From Rhizobium jaguaris (GTDB lineage Bacteria; Pseudomonadota; Alphaproteobacteria; Rhizobiales; Rhizobiaceae): a stretch of DNA of 64,000 nt. The stretch is taken from contig NZ_CP032694.1 in the NCBI RefSeq assembly GCF_003627755.1, positions 3,029,501 to 3,093,500 of the forward strand. Reading direction: 5' to 3'. The position numbers were made by a program, and so were the translations under genes. The first letter of the stretch is position 1; each line of letters opens with the position of its first letter. The notes below the pieces were generated by a model. That model was not told the DNA's origin and made no database searches. It was given only the letters and a program-made list of their open reading frames with translations. This document shows, in pieces, positions 17,424 to 26,383 of the stretch.

Positions 17424-17813
17424 GATCGTGGATTTACGCCGCCCCCTGATATTTCATTGCCGTCGCCGAGGAAGGCAGCCGGAACACGCGCCGATTGCAC
17501 GCTATTATCGGCCGAGCAACGGATAGAGGGACGAAAAGGGCGCGATCTTCACATTGGGAAGGTGCGCCTGCCATCGCTTGTGATTCTTCGCGATACCATT
17601 CTGGCGAGCGCAGGCGCCGCCTTGCTGGCAAAGTTCGTAGCCGCTGACGACATCGAGGCGGGCCGACCCGCCTACTGGGGAACACATGCCAGCCCATTGG
17701 TCGAGATCTGGGCGCTCCAGAGCTCGCGCCGTCTCATCGGCGCTAAGGCTCGTGCTTTCCTGGACGTGATCGAAAAGGCATTCCCGGAGAAGATCCTTAT
17801 CCCTCCGACCTGA
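17424..17813 (+). pseudogene. LysR-family gene remnant with internal deletion
   Basis: The 5' end reads GTG GAT TTA CGC CGC, then after a one-base shift YFIAVAEEGS, the standard LysR start (compare ELRHLRYFVAVAEEGS at 42907). The 3' part (about 17570-17813) reads RLPSLVILRDTILASAGAAL...WALQSSRRLIGAKARAFLD, the C-terminus of a LysR effector domain. About 170 residues between the two are missing. It is divergent from the SDR at 16496, so the SDR has lost its own local regulator. Confidence 0.75.
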
Positions 17814-18664
17814 GGGAGGGGTGGATCGCGGCGAAAGCTGAGCCGCCAACCTTGGAATGGTACACTCGAGCGATCTTAAGAATCGGGGCTGGTCGATATG
17901 ACGACCGATTAGCAGACAGGTATTCAAACTCCGTGTTGGAGATTCCAATTTTTCGATGAGCTTCGATGTTGCCGCGCCGCTGCTTGGCAACTTAGGACAG
18001 ATCGGCCGCCCACGGGGCCGCCCCTGACTGAGCGCAAGCTATGATGGTCGCGCCGTCCGGCAAGACCACGTCCGATAAAGGCCGTGGATCAAGCTTCGCC
18101 CGTGGCCGCGTGACAAGCGTGCTGGCCAATCGTCTCATCATCAGCCGCACCCAGTTCTGTGCAGTGAAGGCCTACATGTTCGCTCCCGAAACCGACAACG
18201 CCGACGTAAAGAGATTTACCGATCATTGAAAGGACCGCCGGTACCGTCTCTGGTGCGGCGGCGCGTCCACGTCAACGTGAACGCCCGAACCGCTTCCAAC
18301 CGATGGAGGATCATGTTCCGAGTTGATCAGCGGGCTGAGCCAAGCCAGCTTCAACTCACCTACGTTCCAGCTGGGTCTACCGGCGTGGTTGATACCATAC
18401 TCCGAAAGCATGGACGATCGACCTACAAAGTCTTTTCCAACGCAAACACGGCTGCCTATGTTGATGCTTACAGGGCGTCGAGATAGCGATGCCCCCTAAC
18501 GCAGAGAAAGGGAAATTATCATTTTTCTTCAATCATCTGTGGTTTCGCTGCTGCTATCAGCTTTTTTGTACTCACACCCTCCAGAGGCCCGCAGCCCGCT
18601 CGTCTGTGGTCACCTCTCGTCATACCTGCTTCGCATCAGCGTGGCATCAGAAAGGAACAATGAA
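17814..18664. other. Region without a clear gene, upstream of the GST gene
   Basis: Several small frames (18041-18229, 18226-18486) are open but match nothing I know. The region contains the two-part regulatory element at 18397-18432 pointing towards the GST gene. The remainder looks like gene debris. Confidence 0.4.
18397..18432 (+). promoter_or_regulatory. Two-part LysR-type element, upstream of GST
   Basis: ATACT-CCGAA-AGCAT (18397-18411), then 13 bp, then ACAAAGTC (18425-18432), followed by TTTT. It points to the GST gene at 18665, about 230 bp away. Confidence 0.65.
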
Positions 18665-19297
18665 ATGAAACTCTACCACTCCAAGGGTTCACCCAATTCA
18701 CGTCGCGTCCGCATCCTAATCGCTGAGAAGGGTCTCGACGTCGAACTTGTGCCAGTAGATCTCGGGATCCGGGAGCAGGCGTCAGACGCTTATAAGGCGA
18801 TCAACCCGCGTCAGGTCGTCCCGACGCTCCTTCTCGACAATGGCATCGCGATCGGCGAAGTACCGGTCATCCAGCGCTACCTTGAGGAAGTTTCTCCGGA
18901 AAAGCCGCTCTTTGGAACGACGCCGGAAGAACGGGCCGTGGTCGGCATGACTGACCGCCGCATCGAGGCGGAGGGCTTCGCTTCAGTCATGGAGGCGATC
19001 CGAAACACCGTGGCCGGGCTCAAGGATCGGGCGATCGCCGGCCCGCACAGCTACGCTCAGATTCCCGACCTAATTGTTCGCAGCAAGCAGCGTGTTGCGA
19101 ACTTCTATTCCGACCTCGAAGCGTCACTCAAGACGTCTGCCTACGTCGCCGGCGCTGATTTCTCTGTTGCCGACATTACAACACTCGTGACGATCGATTT
19201 TGCGACGAACGCAATCTCGATGCCAATCCCGGAGACCGCGGTGGCGGTGAGGGCCTGGTACGAAAAGGTCGCGGCACGTCCCTCATCGCAGGCCTAG
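18665..19297 (+). CDS. Glutathione S-transferase
   Basis: A 210-aa protein from ATG 18665 (AAAGGAA upstream). The thioredoxin-like N-terminal domain starts MKLYHSKGSPNSRRVRI and carries the glutathione-binding VVPTLLLDNG and GEVPVIQRYLEE. The alpha-helical C-terminal domain has the N-capping motif FSVADITTL. GSTs conjugate glutathione to electrophiles in the cytoplasm. This fits the neighbouring reductases and the shared upstream element. Confidence 0.9.
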   Translation: MKLYHSKGSPNSRRVRILIAEKGLDVELVPVDLGIREQASDAYKAINPRQVVPTLLLDNGIAIGEVPVIQRYLEEVSPEKPLFGTTPEERAVVGMTDRRIEAEGFASVMEAIRNTVAGLKDRAIAGPHSYAQIPDLIVRSKQRVANFYSDLEASLKTSAYVAGADFSVADITTLVTIDFATNAISMPIPETAVAVRAWYEKVAARPSSQA

Positions 19298-19526
19298 TCG
19301 GTGGTCCTGTCGGGAGGTTGGTCGGCGTACGCAAAAAGTCCGACCTCTCGACATCCAAGGAAGTCAGCGCAGCACGAGACACGCGCTTGCATTGCATAAA
19401 ACAATATAGCTCGTTTTGATTGCGAGCTTTCTGCATCGAGCCTTTTGAAGATTGAAACGGCCCTCTGTCGGAATACTTCGCAGTTCCGCCATGTCGTACG
19501 TTTGAGTGTGGCCTTGACACCTTGAG

Positions 19527-19793
19527 TTAGGGATTCGTTATCGTTCCCAACCGGTCGCTCAGCACTCCACCGCCAACAACGAGGGAGGCAAGAGCGAGCA
19601 GGCAGACGCTCGAGAGCCATTGCACGGCGGAAAGCGGCCCGGCAAGATCCAACTGGATGGTCGGCAGCGCGACGTTCACGATAGAGGCGTCGACAAAGTC
19701 GATACTGTTGCCGAAGATGCTCACCAGCACTGTCAGGGAGTTTCTCGAACTGGTAGGAAGCCACCCATCGGGGGTGGCCGCCTCATGAGGCAA
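19527..19793 (-). pseudogene. MFS (DHA2-type) transporter, N-terminal fragment
   Basis: About 88 codons encode the first two to three membrane helices of a 14-helix drug exporter (SIDFVDASIVNVALPTI, then VQWLSSVCLLALASLVVGGG). The frame ends after the start of the next loop (SDRLG). A full protein would be about 450-500 aa. It is a truncated remnant. Confidence 0.8.
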
Positions 19794-19826
19794 GCTGTTT
19801 TCCGTTCCGATCGTGATGAGGTTGGC

Positions 19827-20255
19827 TTAGGCGGCGGCGCGGGTCAGGCCGTGGGGAATCTTCAAGCTGTCGAGAAGAGCCTGCGGCTCGAAGTACGCTA
19901 CCCAGATGTTTATGGCTTTACCGTCCCGGACTGTCCAGTGCTCCGAGATCTTAATCATCTCGTCCCGACCGGTGAGACCGAAGTTCACGAGCGCGATGGC
20001 GTTCTCGCCGTTGGCGAAGAAGACGTCGTAGCTGAAGCGGCCGAAGTCGAGAACGTCCGGCAGGTTGGGGAGCACCTGCTCGCGAAAGAACGCGCCTCCA
20101 TGATGGACGCCGCCCCACGGGAGGTAATTTGGTGCAGTGGTGACGAAGTCATCGTGGAGATACGAACCGAAGTCCGTGAGGCGCTTTTCGACGCCGGCCT
20201 GGTAATAGGCGTCCACGACTTCAAGCGTGTTCTTGGTGGTCGAGATCATGTCCAT
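19827..20255 (-). CDS. SnoaL-like (NTF2-fold) protein
   Basis: A 142-aa protein of the nuclear transport factor 2 superfamily, SnoaL-like (VVDAYYQAGVEKRLTDFGSY, GGVHHGGAFFREQVLP, ISEHWTVRDGKAINIWVAYF). Such proteins are small cyclases, isomerases or hydrolases, or act as binding proteins. It differs from the SnoaL gene at 54567. The start is ATG 20255 or the internal ATG two codons later. Confidence 0.85.
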   Translation of the reverse strand: MDMISTTKNTLEVVDAYYQAGVEKRLTDFGSYLHDDFVTTAPNYLPWGGVHHGGAFFREQVLPNLPDVLDFGRFSYDVFFANGENAIALVNFGLTGRDEMIKISEHWTVRDGKAINIWVAYFEPQALLDSLKIPHGLTRAAA

Positions 20256-20484
20256 TCCTCGGTCCTTTCTGATCGATCTGGAAGCAGAATCCGGACATGA
20301 CGCGACGCGTCGTCAGGTATTCTCGATGAACGATGTAGGCCCTGACGGCACTGTTTTATTGAAAGCTTGTGCAGGTTTTGAAGTTTCGCGATCAAAATTC
20401 GGAAAACGAAAGCACTACGACTGCAATCGTTGCTTACTCGACCTCACGGCACTATCCCGTACTAGGACTTTTGAGGATTCGAGC

Positions 20485-20727
20485 ATGGACAATTTCTCAA
20501 CCACCCTATGGGCGCTGGTCGAGTGGGGACAGCCTGCGATGGCGCTCCTAGGTGTAGGCAGCCTCACGATAGGCACCGCTACAACGGTAGCATATGGCCT
20601 CTTCAAGTGGCTCGGCGAGAAAAGTGGATCGATCAGAAATTGGCAAATCAGCTCGAACTGTTCAAAAGTGAGCAAGCGCGGGAGCTTGAACACTTGCGAT
20701 TGAAGATCAACCGCGCTTTTCGAAGAA
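20485..20727 (+). pseudogene. Truncated, frameshifted membrane/coiled-coil protein gene
   Basis: From ATG 20485 the frame encodes an N-terminal membrane segment (MALLGVGSLTIGTATTVAYG), then KWLGEK. A one- or two-base change at about 20620 moves the continuation WIDQKLANQLELFKSEQARE into another frame, giving a charged coiled coil that ends near LKINRAF. I recall similar hypothetical proteins with this order in rhizobial plasmids. The 3' part is missing, cut off against the next gene. Confidence 0.6.
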
Positions 20728-20749
20728 AGGGGGCGAACTATTGGGCGCC

Positions 20750-21291
20750 CTACCTACCCGACAAAAGCATCGGTGTGTTCTCGATGACTAATTCCAACTG
20801 CGCATGCTCGCGGCTTCCGATTTTCGGAATTCTCTCGAAAGCCCTTCGTAAGACCTCGACGCCGTTGACAGTCCCAGCGGTCAGCATGAGGTCCGCGAAA
20901 TCCACGACCCAGGCCCACAATTCCGGGCGCTTGAGTATGGAGGCCGAGACTGCCGTGTAAGTGTCGAAGCTCCCTTCTCGCCCCAGCTCAATGAGGTGTG
21001 GCTGCGCTTGCAGGCGATCGTCAAAATGCCCGAGGGACATCTCGTCCGATCCCCCGTTAACGCTACCCCAGTGCAGCAGATCAGCAGCCATTCCGGCGCT
21101 GAAGACGAGAACCATGGCCGAGCGGGATTCCTTAGTAAGGATTTCGGCGGTCTGCCACCTCACATGACCGCGGCCATGCTCGCTTTCCTCGATGCTCATT
21201 ACGGTGACATGGAAGCCGCATGCCATTCCATAACCGCATGGCCAGCTTCATGGTAGGCGGTGATGGTGGACTGGTCTCGTTGCGATGCCAT
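20750..21291 (-). pseudogene. M41-like zinc metallopeptidase gene, frameshifted
   Basis: Minus-strand reading from ATG 21291 gives MASQRDQSTITAYHEAGHAV, with the HExxH zinc motif in the form HEAGH. That frame soon stops, but after a one-base shift at about 21235-21250 it continues CGFHVTVMSIEE...RGHVRW and runs to 20750 (about 175 aa in all). The arrangement HEAGHAV followed by a short domain without ATPase is that of stand-alone FtsH-like M41 peptidases found in mobile DNA. The single-base change could be real or a sequence error. Confidence 0.7.
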
Positions 21292-21447
21292 TTGTGTTCT
21301 TCCAGTGAGTCGGTGCTTCCAGTGTCTCACAATGGATGTCGGCCATCTTCAAAATCCGCAGTTTCTTTCAATCAGGCCCGGCCCCGTTAGACTAACTACG
21401 TTACACAGAATGCGGTTCAGCGCGAGCTGATACCTGGAGGCGATGCG

Positions 21448-22083
21448 ATGAACATCTCAGTTGTCGCGGGAAGACCCCGCCCATTTCTCGGAATGCCGAT
21501 TTTGAACGCACACCAGCCTATGAAGATCGTCGGTCTCGCCGGCAGCCACAGCAAACCGTCGAAGACGCTGGCACTTGTCGACTACATCTGCACGAGAGCC
21601 GAGACCCAGTTCCGTCTTGAAAAGACGACGTTCGACATGATGGGCGTCGGTCCCTCCCTCGGGACGTCGATGAGCTTTGGCGACCTCGACGCACAGGCGC
21701 AGTTCGCCGTCGATCTGATGCTGGCTGCCGACGTTCTCGTAGTCGGAGCGCCGACGTACAAAGGCAGCTATCCTGGCCTTTTCAAACATCTGTTCGACTT
21801 GCTCGATCCAGCCAGTCTGCGTGGCAAGGTGATCGTTATCGCGGGTACGGGCGGCGGCGACCGACACGCCCTAATGGTCGAACACCAGCTCAGGCCGCTT
21901 TTTGGCTTCTTCATGGCCCATACCGTGGCGACGTCTATCTACGCCTCCGACAAGGACTTCGAAGCTTACACCGTCCGATCGGAAGCCTTGGCGAGCAGGG
22001 TCGACGAAGCGATGAGCGACATCGCCGCCTTCGTCAGACCGGGCACGCCAAGGCGTCTGCTTGATCTCGGGCCGCTTGCCTAG
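21448..22083 (+). CDS. NADPH-dependent FMN reductase (SsuE/MsuE type)
   Basis: A 211-aa flavodoxin-fold protein. The start at 21448 has TGGAGG seven bases before; an internal MKIVGLAGSHSKPSK marks the true fold start. The FMN phosphate loop GSHSKPSKT and the signature APTYKGSYPGLFKHLFDL are as in the reductases that supply FMNH2 to alkanesulfonate or other two-component monooxygenases. It could serve the LLM monooxygenase at 36998-38338, though the two are 15 kb apart. Confidence 0.9.
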   Translation: MNISVVAGRPRPFLGMPILNAHQPMKIVGLAGSHSKPSKTLALVDYICTRAETQFRLEKTTFDMMGVGPSLGTSMSFGDLDAQAQFAVDLMLAADVLVVGAPTYKGSYPGLFKHLFDLLDPASLRGKVIVIAGTGGGDRHALMVEHQLRPLFGFFMAHTVATSIYASDKDFEAYTVRSEALASRVDEAMSDIAAFVRPGTPRRLLDLGPLA

Positions 22084-22148
22084 ACTTGAGGGGAACTAAA
22101 TTGCGATCGGCGCCGGGGGGCGAACGAAACGCAATCCGGAGAAAGTAG

Positions 22149-23000
22149 ATGAATCATATGCCGTTGTCGTTTCCGATCGGCGGGCAGCGCCCGGCCAAAT
22201 ACGAGATTGAGGACCGTATCCGTAGATGGCGGGCGGGGCCCGAGCTCTTTGCCGTCCAAACAGTGACGCAACTACGCACTTGGTCGGATGATGCCTTGGA
22301 CGCCTTGGGTGAGATACCTCTTCCCATGAACTACAACGCCGAAACGGACCGGTTCGAGGTTCTCACCTGGGCTGAGGCGGTGCGCGTCGTCGGGGACGAA
22401 CTCGACGCTCTCGAAAACCCTGATCAGCTCTCCGTCTTCGCGGGTTCCGCGATCTCGAAGGAGACTGCGTTCCTGCTCAAGATCTTCCTCAGGGCTTTCA
22501 GATGGCGATCGGTGCCACCGACCGTCGACACGCGGGATACTCAGCTTCTGGAGCCACGCCATCGACATCTGGTAAGGGCTGTTTTTCATGTGGGGGAGCG
22601 CTCTGCCGGCAAAATGCTTGTCGACGCCCATAGCTCGGAACTTGATCTCGCTGTCCACATCGACGCCCGCGTCAACCGCAACCATTTGGTCGCAGCCAAA
22701 CATTCGGTGATTCTACCGGCGTTCGAGTTCCTTGAAACCCCGGCGACGGAAAGCGACCATCGGCTGACCTTCCGCAGAAATCCATCGCGAACCGTGCCTC
22801 GCCTATCTTCCTTACCAGGCTGTGACCGCAAGGCGGGACCCGAAATCGTCGCGACGATCGCCTTGACCACGGCCCGCACTCGCGGCGCTTTCGAGTGGCA
22901 GCGCATGGCCGACGACTTCGACGAGATCCGCGCTGAGATGGCGAAAACACGCTCCTCGACCTCATGCCTGGGGTTACGAGGCGTAGCGGCCGGCCGCTGA
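22149..23000 (+). pseudogene. FdhF-like molybdopterin oxidoreductase, remnant
   Basis: A 283-codon open frame encodes only pieces of a protein of roughly 750 aa. Residues about 55-110 (LPMNYNAETDRFEVLTWAEA, SVFAGSAISKETAFLLK) match the N-terminal part of FdhF/YdeP-type enzymes. Residues about 170-200 (VNRNHLVAAKHSVILPAF) match the region before the C-terminal domain. Residues about 245-272 (GAFEWQRMADDFDEIRAEM) match a stretch further on. The cofactor-binding centre is deleted. The frame is open, but the product cannot be a working molybdoenzyme. Confidence 0.7.
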
Positions 23001-23018
23001 CGCGATTCTTCGCTCGCC

Positions 23019-23054
23019 ATGCCTGATGGGCATGCCGGTCCATCTTACAAAGTC
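23019..23054 (+). promoter_or_regulatory. Two-part LysR-type element, upstream of AraC 23174
   Basis: A perfect inverted repeat ATGCC-TGATG-GGCAT (23019-23033), then 13 bp, then ACAAAGTC (23047-23054) followed by TTTTTC. It lies 120 bp before the AraC gene. Confidence 0.75.
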
Positions 23055-23173
23055 TTTTTCAACGTATAGGAGACGACCTAAACCTCTCCCCGGCTTATAG
23101 ACACCATGTCGCACGCACGATCGCCGGCACCGCTGGTGATGCTCTCGCGGCATGCCATCCTGAGAGGATAGGT

Positions 23174-24136
23174 GTGATGAACGTCGTTACGAGAAACACT
23201 TCGCCACGCGCGATGGTCCTGCCGCCCTCCCTTGGTTACGTCTTCTCTGCTCCGTCTGACGAGTATCGCGAGATTTGTCGCCACAGTGGGCCTACTTACC
23301 AGGGAGCGACCGTCGAGAAGCGGCACGCGCACTCATGGGACGGCGTTTCCGCATCGCTCGACAACGTCGTCGCCGAGGGCGGCTACGGGGTATCGCTCGA
23401 CAGCGAGCATCCAGTCATCGTCATCGTTCTTGAAGAGGTCGGAGGGGTTCTACAGCTCTTGGATAGAGCGTCGGTTCCCCGTCACACGGCGGCTGAACAT
23501 GGTACGATCAGCGTGGTTGCGGCAGGGGCGCAGGTCGACATCGCGACAAAGGAATTGCGCTATCTCCGGCTTCTCACTTTGAGCGTGGACCCTTCGATGT
23601 TCACGCGCCCGGTTCGCGACGCGGTCTCGTTCCTGAATAAAACCAGACTGTCGTTCGGCGATCACGACGGCCTCGCACTGGCAGAACTGATTGCTGAAGA
23701 ACTTCGCGCGCCAGGGGTGAACGATACCCTTTATCTGGAGAGTCTCACGTCAGCCCTGCTGGTGGCGCTATCGCGCGTAGACGCCCAAAAGACGAAACCT
23801 CGCTATGTCCGCGGCGGCCTGGCTCCGACACATTTGCGTCGGGCCCAGGAACTTATGCTTCAAGAGGACGCCCAGCCGCTGAAACTGCAGGACGTCGCCA
23901 AGGAGCTCGACATATCCCAAGCGCATCTTTCCAGAGCGTTCAAGATGTCAACTGGGCAATCTCCGCATCAATGGCTCATCGAGCGCAAGATCGCGAAGGC
24001 CAAGGCCCTCCTGGTCGAGGGAGAAATGGCTCTTTCGGAGATCGCCTTAAAGTTGGGCTTCTGCGACCAGGCCCATTTCACGAGAGCCTTCCGAAAGAGC
24101 ACCGGATTGACGCCGTTGGCATGGCAGCGGTTGTAA
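23174..24136 (+). CDS. AraC-family transcriptional regulator
   Basis: A 320-aa protein, start GTG 23174 or ATG 23177 after AGAGGA. The last 100 residues hold the two helix-turn-helix motifs (LQDVAKELDISQAHLSRAFK, then LSEIALKLGFCDQAHFTRAF). The N-terminal part is a variable sensing domain. It is related to the AraC at 31146 (similar GFCDQAH, TPLAWQR ending). The upstream two-part element suggests it belongs to the same circuit as the SDR and GST genes. Confidence 0.9.
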   Translation: MMNVVTRNTSPRAMVLPPSLGYVFSAPSDEYREICRHSGPTYQGATVEKRHAHSWDGVSASLDNVVAEGGYGVSLDSEHPVIVIVLEEVGGVLQLLDRASVPRHTAAEHGTISVVAAGAQVDIATKELRYLRLLTLSVDPSMFTRPVRDAVSFLNKTRLSFGDHDGLALAELIAEELRAPGVNDTLYLESLTSALLVALSRVDAQKTKPRYVRGGLAPTHLRRAQELMLQEDAQPLKLQDVAKELDISQAHLSRAFKMSTGQSPHQWLIERKIAKAKALLVEGEMALSEIALKLGFCDQAHFTRAFRKSTGLTPLAWQRL

Positions 24137-24145
24137 AAGCGGCCG

Positions 24146-24442
24146 TCAGGCCGCAGTCAGCACGTTGACAGTAATTCTCGCCAGGGCCGGTTTGACTGTG
24201 GCAAGAAACGCGTTGAGATGAGCGGACTTCATGTGGGCGTCGAGCTTTTCCGGCGCTTCCCACTTCTCGATCACCAAGAACCTGTCCGGCCCAATCTTGT
24301 CTCCACCGTCGGCGTCGACGACGGGTTCGTATTGGATACAACCGTCTTCCCTCAGCGTCGCTGGGCGCATCTTCTTGAATTCTTCGAGAATGAAGTCCCG
24401 TTTTCCGGGGTTGGCAGCAAGCGTCGCGACGACGTGTATCAT
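24146..24442 (-). CDS. Putative quinol monooxygenase (ABM domain)
   Basis: A 98-aa protein of the antibiotic biosynthesis monooxygenase superfamily (MIHVVATLAANPGKRDFILE, IEKWEAPEKLDAHMKSAHL), similar to YgiN quinol monooxygenase. These are small dimeric ferredoxin-like enzymes without cofactor. Convergent with the AraC gene (10 bp apart). Confidence 0.87.
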   Translation of the reverse strand: MIHVVATLAANPGKRDFILEEFKKMRPATLREDGCIQYEPVVDADGGDKIGPDRFLVIEKWEAPEKLDAHMKSAHLNAFLATVKPALARITVNVLTAA

Positions 24443-24530
24443 TGAGGCGTTCCTTCAGTTATTGGTCGCGTGCACCTATACCTGTAGAAACCGCGCGTGG
24501 ATTGCAGGTTCTTGATCCAAAGGCGTGGCC

Positions 24531-24887
24531 TCAGGCGACCTCGAGGTCCTGGTTTTCCAGCAGAGCGTTGCACTCGACCGCGCCGAGATCGTCCGATAGC
24601 TGCCGTTCGTTCACAGTCGCGACGGCGATGTGTTCTCCGAGCGCAGACAGGAATGTTGCGATACGGGCATCTCGCCGGCGCGTCTCTAATGAAAGTTTCG
24701 AGGCCCAACGAATGACGATGGTTATTTCGGGGCCATGTTCCAGTGGCGGGTTCAAGGCGTCGGTGACGAATCCAAAGTGCAAGCAGTCCGGATCCAGCCG
24801 GACAGGTTCCACGACCGCCTCGAGATACCGAAGCACCACCCCCATTCTCTGCCGTCTGACGCGAACAGTCGCAACGATCTCGATCAT
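24531..24887 (-). CDS. ABM-like small protein
   Basis: The 118-aa product starts MIEIVATVRVRRQRMGVVLR and has the same overall shape as the neighbour at 24146 (ITIVIRWASKLSLETRRRDA). It is therefore probably another dimeric alpha/beta-barrel protein. The key residues are less conserved. It lies 88 bp upstream of the ABM gene on the same strand, so the two are probably co-transcribed. Confidence 0.6.
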   Translation of the reverse strand: MIEIVATVRVRRQRMGVVLRYLEAVVEPVRLDPDCLHFGFVTDALNPPLEHGPEITIVIRWASKLSLETRRRDARIATFLSALGEHIAVATVNERQLSDDLGAVECNALLENQDLEVA

Positions 24888-25127
24888 GTTAGCGTCCCTC
24901 GTTCGATTGGTGAAGCCAAGCCGGTTCGAGGGCCGGCTTCTTGTACCATTCTGAGGTGAAGTCCAGACGAAGGCTCAGGCCTTCTCGCCGACGCGCAGGC
25001 TTCATGCTCGAATTGTTCTACGAATGTCAGCATTGCGCAATAAGGACGACCGTCTGGCCCATATTTCGCGTTAGCAACCAACAGGGTTCATGCGAATGAT
25101 CTCGCTCTTGTAACCGGCAGCTTTGCT

Positions 25128-26321
25128 ATGAACATCACTTTCGGACGCTCCGCGAGCTTCCTCATCTCGGGAGCGGTTGTCGCCCATACTCTTTGGACGA
25201 GCGCCGCCCCTGCAATGACGTACCCAATCTACGCCAGGGAATGGCACCTTAGTCCCGCGGTGACCACCGGGATCTTCGCGATCTATCCGGTCGTGGTCGT
25301 CCTCGTGCTGATCCTATCTGGCGACATCTCGGATTATATCGGACTGCGGGCCACGATGCTTTCCGGCCTTCTCTTCTCGATAGCGGGAGTGCTGCTCTTT
25401 GCACTCGGTCCGAACGTTGTCTGGATTTATGGAGGCCGCACGCTGATGGGGGTCGGCGTCGGGCTTTCGGCCACGCCGTCCGCCGCCGCCATGGTCGAGT
25501 TCGCCAGCTTGCGCGGAAAGTCTTCAGCCAGCGCCGCAATAGCCGCCTGTCAGGGGGTCGGCCTCGTGGCTGCGGCACTGGTGGGCGGTGCGTTGATCCA
25601 ATATGCGCCCTACCCCACCCGTTCAAACTTCTGGGTCTTGTTTGCCGTTCTGTCCACGATCTTTGCGTTCACGGCCGGTCTGCCGAGGCACACTCCGAGT
25701 GAAGAGAAAGGGCCGTGGAAAATCCGGCCCGTCTCGGTGCCGAAGTCGCTGCGGCCGGTCTTTGCGGTTTCAGCCTTTGCGATGTCGCTGTCGTATGCCC
25801 TGGGCGCGATCACGCTTTCCCTGGGTGCGCAGATCGCCATCGAACTGGTAGGATCGACGAACTCCCTCGTGAACGGCGCCATCATAGCGTTGTTCTCTTC
25901 GTCGTCGGCGGTCGTCTCGGTCGCAGGGCGCAAGCTGCCTCCCAGCCTCGCTATCCTGCTGGGCTCGATCGCTTGCATCTTATGCGGCGGGTTTCTTGTC
26001 CTCTCCTCGCTCTCCCATTCGCTGGCCCTCTTCACGTCGTCGATGATCACAGCGGGCATTGCCTACAGCATGCTGTTCTCCGGAGGGCTCGGCCTGATCT
26101 CGGCGCATGCCCCCGCCCATCACCGTGGCGGCGCCATATCCGCGCTTCTCCTGTCGGCCTACCTCGTTCAGGGCTGCATGGCCTTCGTACTCGGCCTACT
26201 GGCCACGGCAGCGGGCCTCACCATCGCGATCGAAGCCGGAGCCGCGGTCCTTGGGGTCATCGCCTTTGCAACTATCACCCTGGCGCTCGCGACCGGCCCG
26301 GGCAGAAGCAGCGCCTACTAG
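25128..26321 (+). CDS. MFS transporter
   Basis: The 397-aa product has 12 predicted helices and no extra domains (VAHTLWTSAAPAMTYPIYAR, GVGVGLSATPSAAAMVEFAS). It resembles the YcaD/sugar-efflux-like group more than the DHA2 exporters. An SDR gene starts 62 bp later in the same orientation. Confidence 0.85.
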   Translation: MNITFGRSASFLISGAVVAHTLWTSAAPAMTYPIYAREWHLSPAVTTGIFAIYPVVVVLVLILSGDISDYIGLRATMLSGLLFSIAGVLLFALGPNVVWIYGGRTLMGVGVGLSATPSAAAMVEFASLRGKSSASAAIAACQGVGLVAAALVGGALIQYAPYPTRSNFWVLFAVLSTIFAFTAGLPRHTPSEEKGPWKIRPVSVPKSLRPVFAVSAFAMSLSYALGAITLSLGAQIAIELVGSTNSLVNGAIIALFSSSSAVVSVAGRKLPPSLAILLGSIACILCGGFLVLSSLSHSLALFTSSMITAGIAYSMLFSGGLGLISAHAPAHHRGGAISALLLSAYLVQGCMAFVLGLLATAAGLTIAIEAGAAVLGVIAFATITLALATGPGRSSAY

Positions 26322-26383
26322 CACGGGCGGACCTACACAACGGTCCGCCTTCACCTCAACCTCGAAATATCAGGAAAACTGCT

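Noticed and set aside
20961..21256. Plus-strand open frames over the M41 peptidase gene
   Set aside because: The minus strand encodes HEAGHAV and a coherent protein; the plus frames are shadows.
22586..23043. Minus-strand frames opposite the FdhF-like remnant
   Set aside because: The plus frame carries several blocks in the right order for FdhF-like enzymes; the minus frames match nothing.
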